Assembly: GCA_016191235.1 (NCBI GenBank) | Contig: JACPOZ010000054.1 | Location: forward strand, 1-49,642 | Direction: 5' to 3' | DNA from: Gammaproteobacteria bacterium | Lineage (GTDB): Bacteria > Pseudomonadota > Gammaproteobacteria > Ga0077554 > Ga007554 | DNA length: 49,642 nucleotides | Part shown: positions 26,820 through 35,743 of the stretch, piece by piece | Layout: the number at the start of each line of letters is the position of its first letter | Position numbering within the stretch: position 1 is the stretch's first letter | Notes under the pieces: model-generated | The model's input: only the letters and a program-made list of their open reading frames with translations | Told to the model about the DNA's origin: nothing | Database searches by the model: none | Translations under genes and position numbers: made by a program

Positions 26820-27011
26820 GGACATCCCCTGCGGTGCCCGTGCTGGGCTGGGTCATTTCTTGAGCCTAATTTAGGACCCCGGGAACTTGTTTGCTTGATG
26901 TTGGTGTGCATGCCCGCCTCCGAGCGGGACGCCTGATGCATCGCACAGGTACCCACTTGAACCTTTGGTTCAAGAACGAAGGCTCATAACGTCACAGGCG
27001 GAGGATGTCCT
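26820..27011 (+). ncRNA. ssrS: 6S RNA
   Basis: About 190 nt. The ends pair (GGACATCC at 26820-26827 with GGATGTCC at 27003-27010). The 3' half has the conserved CACTTGAACCTTTGGTTCAAG hairpin region, and the interior has the GAGCCTAATTTAGGACCCCG and GCCCGCCTCCGAGCGGGACG stretches typical of proteobacterial 6S RNA. Mimics an open promoter and sequesters sigma-70 RNA polymerase in stationary phase. It sits directly before the 5-formyl-THF cyclo-ligase gene, its usual position. A TAAAAT -10 candidate lies at 26807-26812; the matching -35 (GTGACA, 26783-26788) falls inside the MITE arm. Confidence 0.9.
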
Positions 27012-27032
27012 CCTTTACTTCAACGCATTGCG

Positions 27033-27659
27033 GTGGCCGCTTTGAACCCCACCCCATCTTCTGCTTCTACCCCGCTCCGATCCGAGATACGCAAGCAGAT
27101 GCGCACGAGACGCGCCGCGCTCAGTCCCACGGAGCGTGATGCTGCGGCATTTCAGGTGGCGCGCCGTATCGCCCGCTTCAATATTTTTCAGCGCAGCCGC
27201 CACATTGCCTGCTATCTTCCTCAGAACGGCGAGCTTGATCCCACGCCATTGATGCGGCGCGCCTGGGCCATGGGCAAGATCTGTTACCTGCCGGTGCTGA
27301 ACACCCTGCACGCCAACCGGTTGTGGTTTGTACCGTATGTTGAAGGCGACCCGCTCATTCCCAATCGTTTTGGCATTCCCGAACCGCGCCTGTCAATCCG
27401 CAAGCGAGCGCCTACCTGCGCGCTGGATCTTGTTATCACACCGCTGGTCGCCTTCGATGAACAGGGTAACCGTCTTGGCATGGGCGGCGGTTTTTATGAT
27501 CAAACTTTTTCATTTCTCAGGCGCCGCCATCACTGGCGCAAGCCTCGCCTGCTGGGTGTTGCCTACGACTTTCAGCGGGTAGCTGGGTTGCAGAGTTGCG
27601 AGTGGGACGTGCCGCTTTATGCGGTAACTACCGAGACCGGACTATACCTTCCTACGTAA
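27033..27659 (+). CDS. fau: 5-formyltetrahydrofolate cyclo-ligase
   Basis: 208 residues from GTG 27033. Contains RSEIRKQMRTRRAALSPTER near the N-terminus, YLPQNGELDPTPL, and the ATP/folate-binding DLVITPLVAFDEQGNRLGMG then GGFYDQTF. Converts 5-formyl-THF to 5,10-methenyl-THF with ATP. Directly downstream of 6S RNA as in E. coli (ssrS-ygfA), so it is likely read from the same transcript. Confidence 0.95.
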   Translation: MAALNPTPSSASTPLRSEIRKQMRTRRAALSPTERDAAAFQVARRIARFNIFQRSRHIACYLPQNGELDPTPLMRRAWAMGKICYLPVLNTLHANRLWFVPYVEGDPLIPNRFGIPEPRLSIRKRAPTCALDLVITPLVAFDEQGNRLGMGGGFYDQTFSFLRRRHHWRKPRLLGVAYDFQRVAGLQSCEWDVPLYAVTTETGLYLPT

Positions 27660-27670
27660 AGAGAAAAGAC

Positions 27671-28129
27671 ATGAACTACTGGCTCATGAAATCCGAACCC
27701 GATACATTCAGCCTGGATATGCTTAAAGACAGGCCGCAACAGACCGAGCACTGGGACGGCGTGCGCAATTATCAGGCACGCAACATGTTGCGTGACCAGA
27801 TGAAGCTGGGGGACCAGGCATTTTTCTATCACTCCAACTGCAAGACGCCCGGCATCGTAGGCATTGTTGAAATCGTCAGGGAAGGCTATCCCGACTTCAC
27901 GGCCTTCGATCCCAATGATCCGCATTATGACCCGAAGAGTAATCCGGTGCGTCCGCAGTGGTATATGGTGGATGTGCGTTATGTGCTTTCCTTCAGGCGC
28001 GTTATCAGCCTCAGCGAACTCAAAGAGCATAATGCATTGCACAATATGCCGTTGTTGCAGCGTGGCTGCCGGCTCTCTGTTATGCCTGTAAGCGCGCAAG
28101 ATTGGGATTATATTTTGAAATTGGAGTGA
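27671..28129 (+). CDS. EVE domain-containing protein
   Basis: 152 residues: MNYWLMKSEPDTFSLDMLKD, WDGVRNYQARNMLRDQMKLG then DQAFFYHSNCKTPGIVGIVEIV, and a C-terminal LLQRGCRLSVMPVSAQDWDY. This is the EVE/thymocyte nuclear protein 1 family with a PUA-like fold that binds modified bases in DNA or RNA. Starts 11 bp after fau; EVE genes often follow the cyclo-ligase gene. Confidence 0.95.
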   Translation: MNYWLMKSEPDTFSLDMLKDRPQQTEHWDGVRNYQARNMLRDQMKLGDQAFFYHSNCKTPGIVGIVEIVREGYPDFTAFDPNDPHYDPKSNPVRPQWYMVDVRYVLSFRRVISLSELKEHNALHNMPLLQRGCRLSVMPVSAQDWDYILKLE

Positions 28130-28261
28130 ATTTTTCACAAAAATTAAAGTGATTTGACTGGAAGTACGATATAGATAGCGTTAGCACTGTAGAAGTCTGT
28201 GCAAACTTGTTTATACTTAGCTCCGTACATCTTTATGTACACTCAACATGGAGGAAGCAAA

Positions 28262-28495
28262 ATGGCCGTAAAAAAAGCCGCAGTAAAAAAGAAAGCAGCG
28301 CCTGCCAAAAAAGCAGCGCCCGCTAAAAAGAAGGTGGCGCCTGCCAAGAAGGCGGCTCCTGTGAAGAAAGCAGCACCTGCTAAAAAGGCTGCCCCAGCCA
28401 AGAAAGCAGCTCCTGCTAAAAAGGCCGTAGTCAAAAAGGCAGCCGTCAAAAAGAAGGCTGCCCCAACCAAGAAAGCCGCGCCCAAAAAGAAGTAA
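28262..28495 (+). CDS. Lys/Ala/Pro-rich AlgP- or histone-H1-like protein
   Basis: 77 residues composed almost only of K, A, P and V in repeating KKAAPAKKAAPAKK units. GGAGGAAG ribosome binding site, ATG 28262, and a strong terminator after the stop. Resembles the C-terminal tails of AlgP and bacterial H1-like proteins that bind DNA non-specifically. The repetitive coding sequence makes copy number prone to change and assembly error. Confidence 0.85.
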   Translation: MAVKKAAVKKKAAPAKKAAPAKKKVAPAKKAAPVKKAAPAKKAAPAKKAAPAKKAVVKKAAVKKKAAPTKKAAPKKK

Positions 28496-28520
28496 CTCTG
28501 GATTAGGCCGGCAGTAAACA

Positions 28521-28547
28521 AAAAGGCCCGCTTATGCGGGCCTTTTT
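28521..28547 (+). terminator. Rho-independent terminator
   Basis: AAAAGGCCCGC / GCGGGCCTTTT stem with TTAT loop and a T-run, 26 bp after the AlgP-like stop. Confidence 0.9.
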
Positions 28548-28691
28548 GTTTTGGCGGAGGGCCGATTAACATGTGAATTAATGGGTGCGCCAACTATGAG
28601 GTCGGAACAACGCCCCTGCCCTGATGATGCCCATGACCTAAAATGCCTCGCCAAGGCGTGCCCCTTAAATGACGTTAGGCTGTTGTCCTCA

Positions 28692-29195
28692 TCAAGTCTC
28701 AGCATCCGTCGATGCGTTCTCGGGATGTCGTAGCGCCTGCGTTTGAAGGAGACGATCGTCACGCTCACGCAACAACCAGTAGACAATACCTATTGCCAAG
28801 GTTATGGCGGCCAAGCCAAACATGCTTTCGGCAGTTGTCTCCTTAAGATCCAAGATAATGAATTTACGAGCTATGGCAAGCAGGGCGATGAGCAAGATGA
28901 CCTTCGTTTGAATTATGCTCTGTTGCCGAGTGACTGCGTATTGGAGAGTATGGTTGAACTCTAGCGCGATCAATACCGTCATGATCTCGCCAAAGACGTT
29001 TTGGAACACCTTATGGTCGAGCGGGTTCATGGCGCCAAGCACAAGGTCGTTGATAACTCCAGCAAATAAACGGAAGACCGCCACAACGACAACTAACGTA
29101 ATCAGCAGCGTGAGGAAAAGGGCAACCACGCTTTCGAAGCGTTGATAGAAGGTCATGATGTCCCACTGCTTTACAAAGCTCTTCCACCCCCTCAT
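28692..29195 (-). CDS. PsiE-family membrane protein
   Basis: 167 residues with four hydrophobic segments (about 22-45, 70-85, 95-115, 122-141). The stretch LIALEFNHTLQYAVTRQQSI, then IQTKVILLIALLAIARKFII, is typical of the phosphate-starvation-inducible PsiE family; function unknown. AAGGAGAG ribosome binding site before ATG 29195. Lies 32 bp after ilvA in the same direction. Confidence 0.8.
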   Translation of the reverse strand: MRGWKSFVKQWDIMTFYQRFESVVALFLTLLITLVVVVAVFRLFAGVINDLVLGAMNPLDHKVFQNVFGEIMTVLIALEFNHTLQYAVTRQQSIIQTKVILLIALLAIARKFIILDLKETTAESMFGLAAITLAIGIVYWLLRERDDRLLQTQALRHPENASTDAET

Positions 29196-29227
29196 TTCGT
29201 CTCTCCTTGGCTCTTTATAGGACTTGC

Positions 29228-30739
29228 CTAACTAAGAAATAACTTATAAGCAGGATTGCTGGTTTCGTCTTGGTACTCGTAGCCCACCTCCATGAGAAAG
29301 GACTGGAAGCTGGGCGTCTCTTCAGGAGGCACTTGAACGCCGACTAATACCCTCCCATACGCCGCGCCGTGATTGCGGTAGTGAAACATGCTGATGTTCC
29401 AGCGCTGCCCCATCTTATTGAGAAACCGCAGCAGGGCACCAGGCCGCTCCGGGAATTCGAAACGGTAGATGACTTCGTGCTCAACGGCGGGGGGGTGTCC
29501 GCCTACCATGTAGCGCACATGCAGCTTCGCCACTTCGTTATCCGTCATGTCGGTCACAGGATACCCTTGTGCCTGCAACCGTTCGATAATGTCGCTCTTC
29601 TCCGCTTCGCCATGGCTCAGCTTTATGCCCGCGAACACATGGGCCTGGCTGGGGTCGGAATAACGATAGTTGAATTCAGTGATGCTGCGTTCTCCAAGGG
29701 ATTCACAGAACTGCCGGAAGCTGCCGGGACGCTCGGGGATTGTCACCGCGATGATCGCCTCGTGGCGCTCGCCCACTTCGGCGCGTTCCGCGATGTGGCG
29801 CAGCCGGTCAAAATTCATATTGGCGCCACTGTCGATGGCCACCATGTTATGGTTCTCCAGCCCCTCTCGCGCCACATACTTTTTGAGTCCTGCCACTGCC
29901 AGCGCACCGGCGGGTTCGGCGATGGAGCGGGTATCGTCAAAGATATCCTTGATCGCGGCGCAGATTTCATCGGTACTCACGAGGATGATTTCGTCGACGC
30001 ACTGACGCGCAATGCGGAAGGTCTCGGCGCCCGCCTGCCGCACAGCCACGCCGTCGGCGAAGATGCCGACATGGTCCAGCGTCACGCGCTCGCCGGTACG
30101 TAGTGCCTGGTACATGCTTGCCGCATCCTCCGGCTCGACGCCGATGATCTTGATCTCAGGCCAGAGGTATTTCACATACGCGGATACCCCGGCAATCAGC
30201 CCGCCGCCGCCCACCGGGATGAAAATGGCGTGCAACGGATCGGTGTGCTGGCGCAGGATCTCCACGCCGATGGTGCCTTGCCCGGCGATGACATCAGGAT
30301 CGTCGTAAGGGTGAATAAACACCATGCCATTATCCACGGCCAGCTGCGCCGCGTGTTGATAGGCTTCGTCATACGTGTCGCCATGCAGCGCAATCGTCGC
30401 GCCAAGGCTGCGCACCGAGGCCACCTTGATATCCGGGGTGGTGCGCGGCATGACGATCAGCGCCGGAATGCCCAGTTTGAGCGCCGCCAGCGCCACCCCT
30501 TGGGCATGATTGCCCGCCGAGGCGGTGATCACGCCGTTTTGCGCCGCGCCCGGCGGTAGATTAACGATCTTGTTATATGCGCCGCGCAGCTTGAAGGAAA
30601 ACACCGGCTGCAGATCCTCGCGCTTGAGCATTACCCGGTTGCCCAGCCGCTGCGACAGCGTGCGCATCAGATCCAGCGGCGTTTCCTGCGCCACGTCGTA
30701 GACGCGCGCTGTGAGAATTTTTTCTATGTAATTTTTCAT
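29228..30739 (-). CDS. ilvA: threonine ammonia-lyase, biosynthetic
   Basis: 503 residues, the length of the biosynthetic form. PLP lysine in SFKLRGAYNK (about 48-57), phosphate loop SAGNHAQG, and VGGGGLIAG. Two C-terminal ACT-like regulatory domains (about 325-500; PERPGSFRQFCESLG and PERPGALLRFLNKMG) bind isoleucine and valine. Deaminates threonine to 2-oxobutanoate, first step of isoleucine synthesis. No leader peptide or attenuator was recognised; a repeat lies immediately upstream. Confidence 0.97.
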   Translation of the reverse strand: MKNYIEKILTARVYDVAQETPLDLMRTLSQRLGNRVMLKREDLQPVFSFKLRGAYNKIVNLPPGAAQNGVITASAGNHAQGVALAALKLGIPALIVMPRTTPDIKVASVRSLGATIALHGDTYDEAYQHAAQLAVDNGMVFIHPYDDPDVIAGQGTIGVEILRQHTDPLHAIFIPVGGGGLIAGVSAYVKYLWPEIKIIGVEPEDAASMYQALRTGERVTLDHVGIFADGVAVRQAGAETFRIARQCVDEIILVSTDEICAAIKDIFDDTRSIAEPAGALAVAGLKKYVAREGLENHNMVAIDSGANMNFDRLRHIAERAEVGERHEAIIAVTIPERPGSFRQFCESLGERSITEFNYRYSDPSQAHVFAGIKLSHGEAEKSDIIERLQAQGYPVTDMTDNEVAKLHVRYMVGGHPPAVEHEVIYRFEFPERPGALLRFLNKMGQRWNISMFHYRNHGAAYGRVLVGVQVPPEETPSFQSFLMEVGYEYQDETSNPAYKLFLS

Positions 30740-30760
30740 GGCTTAACTGATGTTACACAT

Positions 30761-31117
30761 TCACTCCCCTCTCCCACTTGTGGGAGAGGGGCTGGGGGAG
30801 AGGGTGTGGCGTATCTGTTCCAATACACCCTCCAACTGTTGCATTACATCGTTGTTCCAGAAGCGCAATACCGTATAGCCTTGACTGCGCAACCACGCAT
30901 CCCGATGCTGGTCATAGGCCACTTGTTCGGAATGTTGGCCACCGTCGATCTCGATAATCAGACGGTGTTCCAGACACACAAAATCAACGATATAACGGCC
31001 TATCGGCTTTTGCCGTTTAAATTTCAAATTCATGAAGCGATGTGCCCGCAGGTGATACCACAGCCGTTGTTCGGCTTCAGTCTGGTTGCTACGCAGGGCT
31101 TTTGCATTCTCCAGCAT
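30761..31117 (-). CDS. DUF559 (endonuclease-like) protein flanked by inverted repeats
   Basis: 118 residues from ATG 31117: MLENAKALRSNQTEAEQRLW, then KRQKPIGRYIVDFVCLEHRL and IIEIDGGQH, ending with a run of S, P, R and G. The VDF...IEIDGGQH motif places it in the Vsr/PD-(D/E)XK-like DUF559 family, whose biological role is unclear. The ribosome binding site (GGAGAGGG) lies in the right-hand repeat (31122-31159) and the last about 13 codons lie in the left-hand repeat (30765-30805), so gene and repeats form one unit. Confidence 0.85.
   Translation of the reverse strand: MLENAKALRSNQTEAEQRLWYHLRAHRFMNLKFKRQKPIGRYIVDFVCLEHRLIIEIDGGQHSEQVAYDQHRDAWLRSQGYTVLRFWNNDVMQQLEGVLEQIRHTLSPSPSPTSGRGE
30765..30805. 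repeat. inverted repeat left of DUF559 gene
   Basis: CCCCTCTCCCACTTGTGGGA... followed by GAGGGGCTGGGGGAGAGGGTG. Itself contains a CTCTCCC/GGGAGAG hairpin. It is an inverted copy of 31122-31159. Confidence 0.85.
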
Positions 31118-31121
31118 ATTT

Positions 31122-31159
31122 ACCCTCTCCCCAGCCCTCTCCCGCAAGCGGGAGAGGGG
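31122..31159. repeat. inverted repeat right of DUF559 gene
   Basis: ACCCTCTCCCCAGCCCTCTC then CCGCAAGCGGGAGAGGGG; reverse complement of 30765-30805 with few differences. Supplies the ribosome binding site of the DUF559 gene. Confidence 0.85.
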
Positions 31160-31187
31160 AAAGTGCATAACGTCAGGCTATAACTTA

Positions 31188-32522
31188 TCACAAATGAGGT
31201 ACGTCTATGATTTCCACTCGCCCCACAAAGCGAATCGCGGCGAAGTGCCGTTGTAGGGTTTTGCTGTAAAAGTCCGTCATATGTACCCCGTCGCTGTAGC
31301 GGATAGGGGTATTGACCGTGTATCCACCCTTGGCAGCGGCCAGCCATTCCTCGCCATAGGGCGAGGTCACCCGGAGATAGGCGTACATTGCGGTGTCTAT
31401 CACCTCCGCGATCATACCTTCATTGGGCAGCGAGATGACGGCGGCGGGTGCAGATGTCACCTTGTGGTTATTGTCCTCATCGGTGCCGAGGAAACCGATG
31501 TCGCCCGCATCGTTGAAGGTGGCGTAAGACGCTGTGTTGTAATAGCCGCTAGCATTGGTGCCGCCGAGCAGGTAAACCCAGCCCTTGTACACCACGACGC
31601 CCGCGTCGGCGCGGGTTGCCGGTAGCGGCGTGGTGGCCTGCCAGGGTTGCAGCGTGCCGTCCGCACTGACGCTGGTTTTTTCGATACTGTCGAGATAGAC
31701 AAGATTGTTGATGCCGCCTATCGCATAGACATGGGTGCCGTGGGTGATGGCCGAGAGGCCATAGCGCCCGGTCGTCAAAGGTGGTGCCTGACGCCATTGC
31801 AGTGGTGCCCCGCCAGTGTTCAAGGCGGCCCATTCCACCTCTGGCTGGCCGGTAGCCTGGCTTAGCGCATGCCCGCCGATGGCGAATAGGGCGTCATTGG
31901 TCTGTGCTACGGCATGGACATAACGCGGCAGGGTAAGATGCTGCGGTTCCAGCGTCCATTTGCCGAGGCTGCCATCCGGCAGGATCTCCGCCCGCTCCAC
32001 CGTATCCAGCAATGCCCCGCTGTAGCCGCCCAGCGCATAAATATAGCGCCCCGCCACCGCCAGCTTGGCGCAGCGGCGAGGATAGATCAGTGCGTGTTTT
32101 TCCTTCTTCCAGGGGCCGAGGCCACCCTCCGGCAAGATACGCGCACGCTCGACGGAACGCAGCAGATGGCTGCCATTGGGACCATTGCCACCGCCTACGG
32201 CATAGACAAAACCATTGTGCGATACCGCTGAAAAGAAGCCGCGCTCTTCTTTCAGGCGCGGGGCGTTGCGCCAGGGTGCAAGAGAACCGTCCGGCTGTAT
32301 GCGGGCGTATTCGGCGGAAAATAAAAAACGCCTGCCATCAATACCACCGATGACATAGATCACACCATTGGCCTCAATCGCCGCGGCACCCGCCCGCGGG
32401 GTGGTGAGCGGCGCGGTATCCTGCCAGCCGGGAATCCATGTTTGCTGTGCAGGGGCTTGCGTTGCGGCGGCGGCAAAAGGTATTGCCATGCTGAACAGGA
32501 TGGCTTTGAATAGGGTTTTCAT
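31188..32522 (-). CDS. exported kelch-repeat beta-propeller protein
   Basis: 444 residues from ATG 32522. Signal peptide MKTLFKAILFSMAIPFAAAA, then six kelch-type blades marked by VIYVIGGIDG, FVYAVGGGNG, YIYALGGYSG, ALFAIGGHAL, HVYAIGGINN and WVYLLGGTNA, and a C-terminal non-propeller part. Predicted secreted or periplasmic; the function of such bacterial kelch proteins is generally unknown. Starts one base after the yyaL-like stop, so the two are coupled. A longer in-frame start at 32738 would overlap that gene by about 215 bp and destroy the signal peptide. Confidence 0.88.
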   Translation of the reverse strand: MKTLFKAILFSMAIPFAAAATQAPAQQTWIPGWQDTAPLTTPRAGAAAIEANGVIYVIGGIDGRRFLFSAEYARIQPDGSLAPWRNAPRLKEERGFFSAVSHNGFVYAVGGGNGPNGSHLLRSVERARILPEGGLGPWKKEKHALIYPRRCAKLAVAGRYIYALGGYSGALLDTVERAEILPDGSLGKWTLEPQHLTLPRYVHAVAQTNDALFAIGGHALSQATGQPEVEWAALNTGGAPLQWRQAPPLTTGRYGLSAITHGTHVYAIGGINNLVYLDSIEKTSVSADGTLQPWQATTPLPATRADAGVVVYKGWVYLLGGTNASGYYNTASYATFNDAGDIGFLGTDEDNNHKVTSAPAAVISLPNEGMIAEVIDTAMYAYLRVTSPYGEEWLAAAKGGYTVNTPIRYSDGVHMTDFYSKTLQRHFAAIRFVGRVEIIDVPHL

Positions 32523-32523
32523 T

Positions 32524-34587
32524 TCAGGGCCTCTCATGCAACGCCGCCTCCAATGCCCCTGGCGTCTCCAGCGGCGTGCCGCATGCCAGTCCATCACAGA
32601 CATAAGCAACAACGCCGTCGCGAGGTTTGCGTTGCGCGAGAACGCCCGGCAAACTGGTTGCATCTGAAGGAATGGCGAGGATAAACCGGCGCGGGGCGTA
32701 GTCCTTCGCACATATCGCATGCCACTCACGCATTGCATCCAGTGCGCCGAGCAGGACGATGGTTTGCGGCGAGTGCAGGTATTCCTCCGCAGCCAGTAGT
32801 AGTGCGTTATGTGCGTAAGGGATTTCCGTCACGGTAGGCCAGGCGGCCTGCAGGGTGCGCGCGGCAGCATCGAGATAACGGGTTTCACCGAGCAGATGAC
32901 CGAGCCGTCCCAGCACAAACGCGGCGATGCCGTTGCCGGATGGCAGGGCATCATCGCCCAGTGGTTTGGGGCGGTGGATGAGCTTCTCATGGTCGTCGGC
33001 GGTGAAGAAAAAACCGCCCTGATCTTTATCTTCGAAGTGCGTGAGCACTGCTTCGGCGAGTGCGATGGCAAAGGTTAGATCGCCATCGCGCCAACGCGCC
33101 TGAAGCAGTTCCAGAATGCCGTCGATCAGGAAGACGTAATCATCCAGATACGCCGGAAGCGTTGCCCGACCATCTTTATAATTCGCCAATAACCGGCCAT
33201 CGCGCCACAAATGTGCCTGGATAAAGTCCAGCGCATGTTGTGCCGAGTCGATATGGCCGGGCTGATTCAAGTGACGGCCCGCCGCAGCCATGCCTTTGAT
33301 CATCAGGCCGTTCCAGGCAGTGAGGATCTTTTCGTCGCGTCCGGGGTGGATGCGCTTTTGACGCGCGGCAAACAGTGTGGCCCGCGCGGTATCGAGCAGC
33401 GTGGTGACCGGTGCCTCGCTCATGGAGAACTCGCCCGCCAATGTGCTGATGTCCTGATAGACATGCAGGTGCCACTGACCTTCAAAATTGGCGGGTTGAT
33501 CCAGGCCGAAGCGGCGAGCGAAGAGGGGGTATTCGTTTTCATCGAGCAGCGCTTTGACCTCCTCCCGGTCCCACGCGTAAAACTTGCCTTCGTGTCCTTC
33601 CGAGTCGGCGTCCAGCGTCGAGTAATAACCACCTTGCGATGATTGCATCTCGCGCATCACCCAGGCAGCGGTTTCCTCCGCGACGTGTTTGAACAACGGC
33701 TCGCGCGTGGCCAGCCATGCCTCGCTGTACAGTGCAAGCAGCGGCCCGTTGTCATACAGCATTTTCTCAAAGTGCGGGATCATCCACAGCTCGTCCACCG
33801 AATAACGGCAGAAGCCGCCGCCGAGCTGGTCATACAGGCCGCCCTGCGCCATCTGGGTGAGCGTGAAGCGGGCCATGGACAACGCCTTGTCGTCCGCCCG
33901 GCCGGTGGCGGCCCAGTGGCGCAGCAGGCGCTCGATATGGGTGGGATGGGGAAACTTGGGCGCACGGCCAAAACCGCCGTGGCGGGCATCGAAGCTCTGT
34001 TCAAGCTGACGGCGCGCAATGTCCAGCGCTGCGGCATTGATTTCGCCACCACCGATGGATGCCATGCTCTCCAGGGCATTTATCAGGGATGCGTTTTGCA
34101 GCCGTACTTCCTCCGGGTGTTCGCGGTAAAACGCCTCGATGCGTTGCAGCAGCTCCTTGAAACCCGGCAGGCCATAGCGTGGCTCTCTGGGGAAATAGGT
34201 GCCGGCAAAAAATGGCGCGTGATCATCCGGGGTAAGAATCACCGTGAGCGGCCAGCCGCCGCCGCGCTGTGTCAGCAACTGGTGCGCGGTCTGGTAGATC
34301 TTGTCGAGGTCGGGGCGTTCCTCGCGATCCACCTTTATGTTCACGAATAGCGTGTTCATAACCTGGGCGGTTGCTTCGTCTTCAAACGATTCGTGAGCCA
34401 TCACGTGACACCAATGGCACGCGGAATAACCAATCGAAAGCAGGATCGGCTTGTTCTCGCGCCGCGCCTTGTCCAGCGCCTGCTGGCTCCACGGATACCA
34501 TTCCACCGGATTATGCGCGTGCTGGAGCAGATAGGGACTGGTTTCGTTGATCAGGTGATTGGTAGGGGTGGAAGCGGGCTTGTTCAT
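32524..34587 (-). CDS. YyaL/SSP411 family thioredoxin-domain (DUF255) protein
   Basis: 687 residues. N-terminal thioredoxin-like DUF255 domain (about 8-165) with [20 protein letters not shown] and the motif [16 protein letters not shown], followed by an (alpha/alpha)6 glycosidase-like toroid (about 180-680; [28 protein letters not shown]). Homologous to human SPATA20. Function unsettled; a role in redox or sugar metabolism is often suggested. Leftward, coupled to the kelch gene. Confidence 0.93.
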   Translation of the reverse strand: MNKPASTPTNHLINETSPYLLQHAHNPVEWYPWSQQALDKARRENKPILLSIGYSACHWCHVMAHESFEDEATAQVMNTLFVNIKVDREERPDLDKIYQTAHQLLTQRGGGWPLTVILTPDDHAPFFAGTYFPREPRYGLPGFKELLQRIEAFYREHPEEVRLQNASLINALESMASIGGGEINAAALDIARRQLEQSFDARHGGFGRAPKFPHPTHIERLLRHWAATGRADDKALSMARFTLTQMAQGGLYDQLGGGFCRYSVDELWMIPHFEKMLYDNGPLLALYSEAWLATREPLFKHVAEETAAWVMREMQSSQGGYYSTLDADSEGHEGKFYAWDREEVKALLDENEYPLFARRFGLDQPANFEGQWHLHVYQDISTLAGEFSMSEAPVTTLLDTARATLFAARQKRIHPGRDEKILTAWNGLMIKGMAAAGRHLNQPGHIDSAQHALDFIQAHLWRDGRLLANYKDGRATLPAYLDDYVFLIDGILELLQARWRDGDLTFAIALAEAVLTHFEDKDQGGFFFTADDHEKLIHRPKPLGDDALPSGNGIAAFVLGRLGHLLGETRYLDAAARTLQAAWPTVTEIPYAHNALLLAAEEYLHSPQTIVLLGALDAMREWHAICAKDYAPRRFILAIPSDATSLPGVLAQRKPRDGVVAYVCDGLACGTPLETPGALEAALHERP

Positions 34588-34800
34588 TGAAAGAATTTCC
34601 GCGATGCGATTTATTTTGATTTATATAGAGGGCTTGGGAGAGCGCAGTGGTTTTTGCGCCATCCGCAAGGTCGGGTGCAACTAGCTCTGCCCCTGCGGTT
34701 CCGGGCAAAAATATAATCATTGCCACAGCAAGCTGGCATTGACCGAAGGGGGTTTTCCGCCCCTGACGTGTTCCGTAATAAATCGCAACCCCTGCCGCGC

Positions 34801-35515
34801 TCAGTAAAGCATCCCCAGCATCGCCGCCCGGATCGCCGCTGCGGTTTTGTTGGAGGCATTCAATTTGGCGACCGCGTTGTTGATATGGAAATTGATGGTG
34901 CGTTCCGAGATTCCGAGAATTTCGGAAACCTCGCTTGAAGTTTTTTCCTTCTGCAGTCCACCGCAGCACCTCCACTTCGCGGCTCGACAGCTTAACTTCG
35001 ACCTCAGGCATCATTTTGGCTATCAAGCATCGCGACATGCCGAGATGCGCCACTTGGGTCAACCAGATCATCTTGATGCCTTTGTTCTGCAGTTCTCCGG
35101 TAGATAGCGCATCATCCGAGCGCGCCAGTGTTAACATGCCTGCGGCCCTGCTCGCATCGTGGCTGGACTGCGCCCAGCCGACGCGCAATCCGAACGATTG
35201 CGCATTTTCCCACAACTCACGCGCGGATGCGAATGCGTCGTCAGACCAGAGAATGGGCAGAAGGGAGCGCATTCCGTGCCGTACCGTCGGATCAACAGCG
35301 AGATAATTTTTCTGTTGATATCGGGCCTGCCATGCCCCCGGATAGTTGCTGAACATCGCGGTTTTCGGGTTCGAAACGGGAAGCGGCAGGCGCAGACCAT
35401 AGGCGCAGAAATCGAAGCCAAGGTCACGAGCCAGCGCAACCAGATCCTGAAAGAGCGCCTGTTCGCAGTCCGCCGACAGCAACGCTTGTATTTGATCCTC
35501 TTGCCAAGTCTTCAC
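34801..35515 (-). pseudogene. LuxR-family quorum-sensing regulator, frameshifted before the HTH
   Basis: GTG start at 35515 after GGGGAAGGG. The autoinducer-binding domain (about 1-165) is complete, with the conserved W..RY...NYLAVDP and PILWSD residues. The LuxR-type HTH begins LSSREVEVLRWTAEGK, then a run of six T (34941-34946; six A in the gene) shifts frame. Dropping one A restores TSSEVSEILGISERTINFHI, NNAVAKLNASNKTAAAIRAA, ending MLGMLY at 34801, a perfect LuxR HTH. As written the ORF continues with unrelated sequence to 34511. So an acyl-homoserine-lactone receptor that is freshly broken or misread at a homopolymer. It faces away from the DUF4902/luxI genes, the usual divergent arrangement. 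Confidence 0.9.
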
Positions 35516-35643
35516 AAACCCTTCCCCTCATGAGCGTGCTTCATCTTGCCAGGGATAATCCAGGGCCGCCCATTCCACTTGAAATCCACTTGAAATGGCT
35601 GCCTGGGATGTACTGCCCACGCGGAACCTGGATTGTAACCTGC

Positions 35644-35659
35644 CTGTCACATTTGACAC
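35644..35659. promoter_or_regulatory. lux-box-like operator 1
   Basis: CTGTCACATTTGACAC, an imperfect dyad closely related to the site at 36183. Lies between the divergent luxR homologue and the DUF4902 gene, 85 bp before the latter's ATG. Confidence 0.7.
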
Positions 35660-35743
35660 TACCCAAACACAGCGGTGTCGTGTAGCGTATCCACCCTTGC
35701 CTGGAGGCACCTACTTCTGGCTGAACATGATCGAGGAACGGAC

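Noticed and set aside
28262..28495. Possible CRISPR-like or tandem-repeat array
   Set aside because: Repeats are coding KKAAPA units without regular spacers; no cas genes in the window.
34511..34800. Long C-terminal extension of the LuxR protein
   Set aside because: It results from the frameshift at 34941-34946 and overlaps the start of the YyaL-like gene; the correct HTH is in the other frame and stops at 34801.
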